A DNA stretch of 6,713 bases from Acidobacteriota bacterium (GTDB taxonomy: Bacteria; Acidobacteriota; Terriglobia; Bryobacterales; Bryobacteraceae), in the NCBI GenBank assembly GCA_947505565.1, contig CANNLB010000149.1, positions 1 to 6,713 on the forward strand, given 5' to 3'. The notes under the pieces are model-generated. The model saw nothing but the letters and a program-made list of their open reading frames with translations. It was not told the DNA's origin and ran no database searches. Below, one piece after another: positions 5,978-6,713 of this stretch (position 1 is the first letter of the stretch; every line of letters starts with the position of its first letter). The translations under genes and the position numbers were made by a program.

Positions 5978-6713
5978 ACTCACCCGGATCCCGCTTCCGG
6001 TCGTACAGTTTCACATACCGGCCCGGCGTCGGCTTGTCCGTCTCGTACCCGTCCGTCCGCTTCCGCTGCCCCGAGCAATGGATGAACTTCCACTCTCCGC
6101 TGCTCACAAAAACCTCCTCGTTTTCCAGATATTGACTGAAAACGTGCGTCCGCCCCGGCGCCTTCTTGCCTTCGAGAAACGGCCGCAAACTCTGCCCGTG
6201 CTGCCCCGGCAGCGCTCCAACGCCCATCATGTCAGTGATCGTCGCCGTCACATCGACATGCTCGGTCATCACCTCCACCACCGCCCCCTTCCGCGCCCGA
6301 CCCGGGTAACGGATTATCAGCGGCACCCGCAGCGCCGGTTCATAGCCACAATGCTTCTCGAACCGCCCGTGCTGCCCTACGCAATAACCATGGTCGGCCA
6401 GGTAAACAACAAACGTGTCCTGCTCCAAATTCAGCCGCCGCAAGGCGTCCAAAACGTCGCCAATGTTCCGGTCGAGCATCGCCACCGAAGTGTAGTACGC
6501 CGCCTGAATCCCCTGCTTTTCCTCGACGCTCAAATCCCGGAAGATCAGCGGAATCTGCCCCGCGTCCTCCGGCCCCACCTTCGGTGCTGTGAACGTCGCC
6601 GCCGGAAACTGCGCCGCCATGTCGACGGGAAAGTCATAAGGCGAATGCGGCTCCGGAAAGCTCACCCAAAGCGCGAACGGGTCTTCTTTGTGATTCTCAA
6701 GCCAACCAACCGC
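5820..6713 (-). CDS. Type I sulfatase, C-terminal part (N-terminus beyond the window)
   Basis: Hydrolyses sulfate esters, probably on polysaccharides or other sulfated organics; usually exported. The frame is open to the right edge, giving 297 visible residues, so a GTG at 6665 is internal and not the start. Readable family marks: WVSFPEPHSPY (16-26) with His23, SVAMLDRNIGDVLDAL (76-91), the metal-site strand YLADHG (104-109) with Asp107 and His108, followed by Lys120 in FEKHCGYEPALRVPLIIRY, and the C-terminal signature LYDRKRDPGEF (236-246) that corresponds to LYDLxxDPxE. The CxPSR or SxPSR motif whose Cys or Ser becomes formylglycine is off the window, so maturation type cannot be told. The gene is convergent with the plus-strand genes; its stop (TAG, 5820-5822) is 103 bases from the preceding stop at 5716. 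Substrate is not predictable from this part. Confidence 0.95.
   Translation of the reverse strand, partial: AVGWLENHKEDPFALWVSFPEPHSPYDFPVDMAAQFPAATFTAPKVGPEDAGQIPLIFRDLSVEEKQGIQAAYYTSVAMLDRNIGDVLDALRRLNLEQDTFVVYLADHGYCVGQHGRFEKHCGYEPALRVPLIIRYPGRARKGAVVEVMTEHVDVTATITDMMGVGALPGQHGQSLRPFLEGKKAPGRTHVFSQYLENEEVFVSSGEWKFIHCSGQRKRTDGYETDKPTPGRYVKLYDRKRDPGEFTDVAGKHPEVVKKMQKLVLERYRTTHPEASKEPKGLPAAEAIDFYVRPRDA

Noticed and set aside
6663..6665. GTG as the start of the sulfatase
   Set aside because: The frame continues upstream to the window edge with typical sulfatase sequence (DPFALWVSFPEPH), so this codon is internal.

Overview
The window looks like chromosomal DNA of an Acidobacteriota member, most likely from the Solibacter/Bryobacter side of the phylum. 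The base composition is GC-rich. The clearest marker is a secreted protein with the VWFA-related architecture typical of that phylum (3777-4808). Supporting signs are a Tat-exported aldo/keto reductase, a small secreted protein with a glycine-rich tail, and a sulfatase. The placement is inferred from protein types, not from a marker-gene comparison.

Layout: five plus-strand genes lie head to tail over 2-5355. They are the 3' part of polA (DNA polymerase I, cut by the left edge), a lipoprotein-type cyclophilin peptidyl-prolyl isomerase whose start overlaps the polA stop by 11 bases, a Tat-signal aldo/keto reductase, a VWFA-related secreted protein, and a small DUF4287/DUF5655-like protein. Gaps are -11, 18, 21 and 10 bases, so read-through is likely. 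A probable internal promoter sits just before the reductase. Apart from polA and the DUF protein, the products appear to be exported, but no shared pathway is evident.

After a short gap comes a small secreted-protein gene (about 5386-5716). Its natural ATG and signal-peptide start are one base out of frame with the rest, so it carries a mutation or a sequence error near 5389-5401. Then 5717-5819 holds a doubtful small ORF and two adjacent inverted repeats. The right end (5820-6713, minus strand) is the C-terminal part of a type I sulfatase, convergent with everything else; its N-terminus with the catalytic Cys/Ser lies beyond the window.

I found no CRISPR array, RNA gene, insertion sequence, phage gene or recognisable defence system. 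The window is largely ordinary chromosome. The items most worth checking are the frameshift, the VWFA-like domain with a degenerate metal site, the proofreading-dead polA, the putative leaderless promoters and the palindrome pair.
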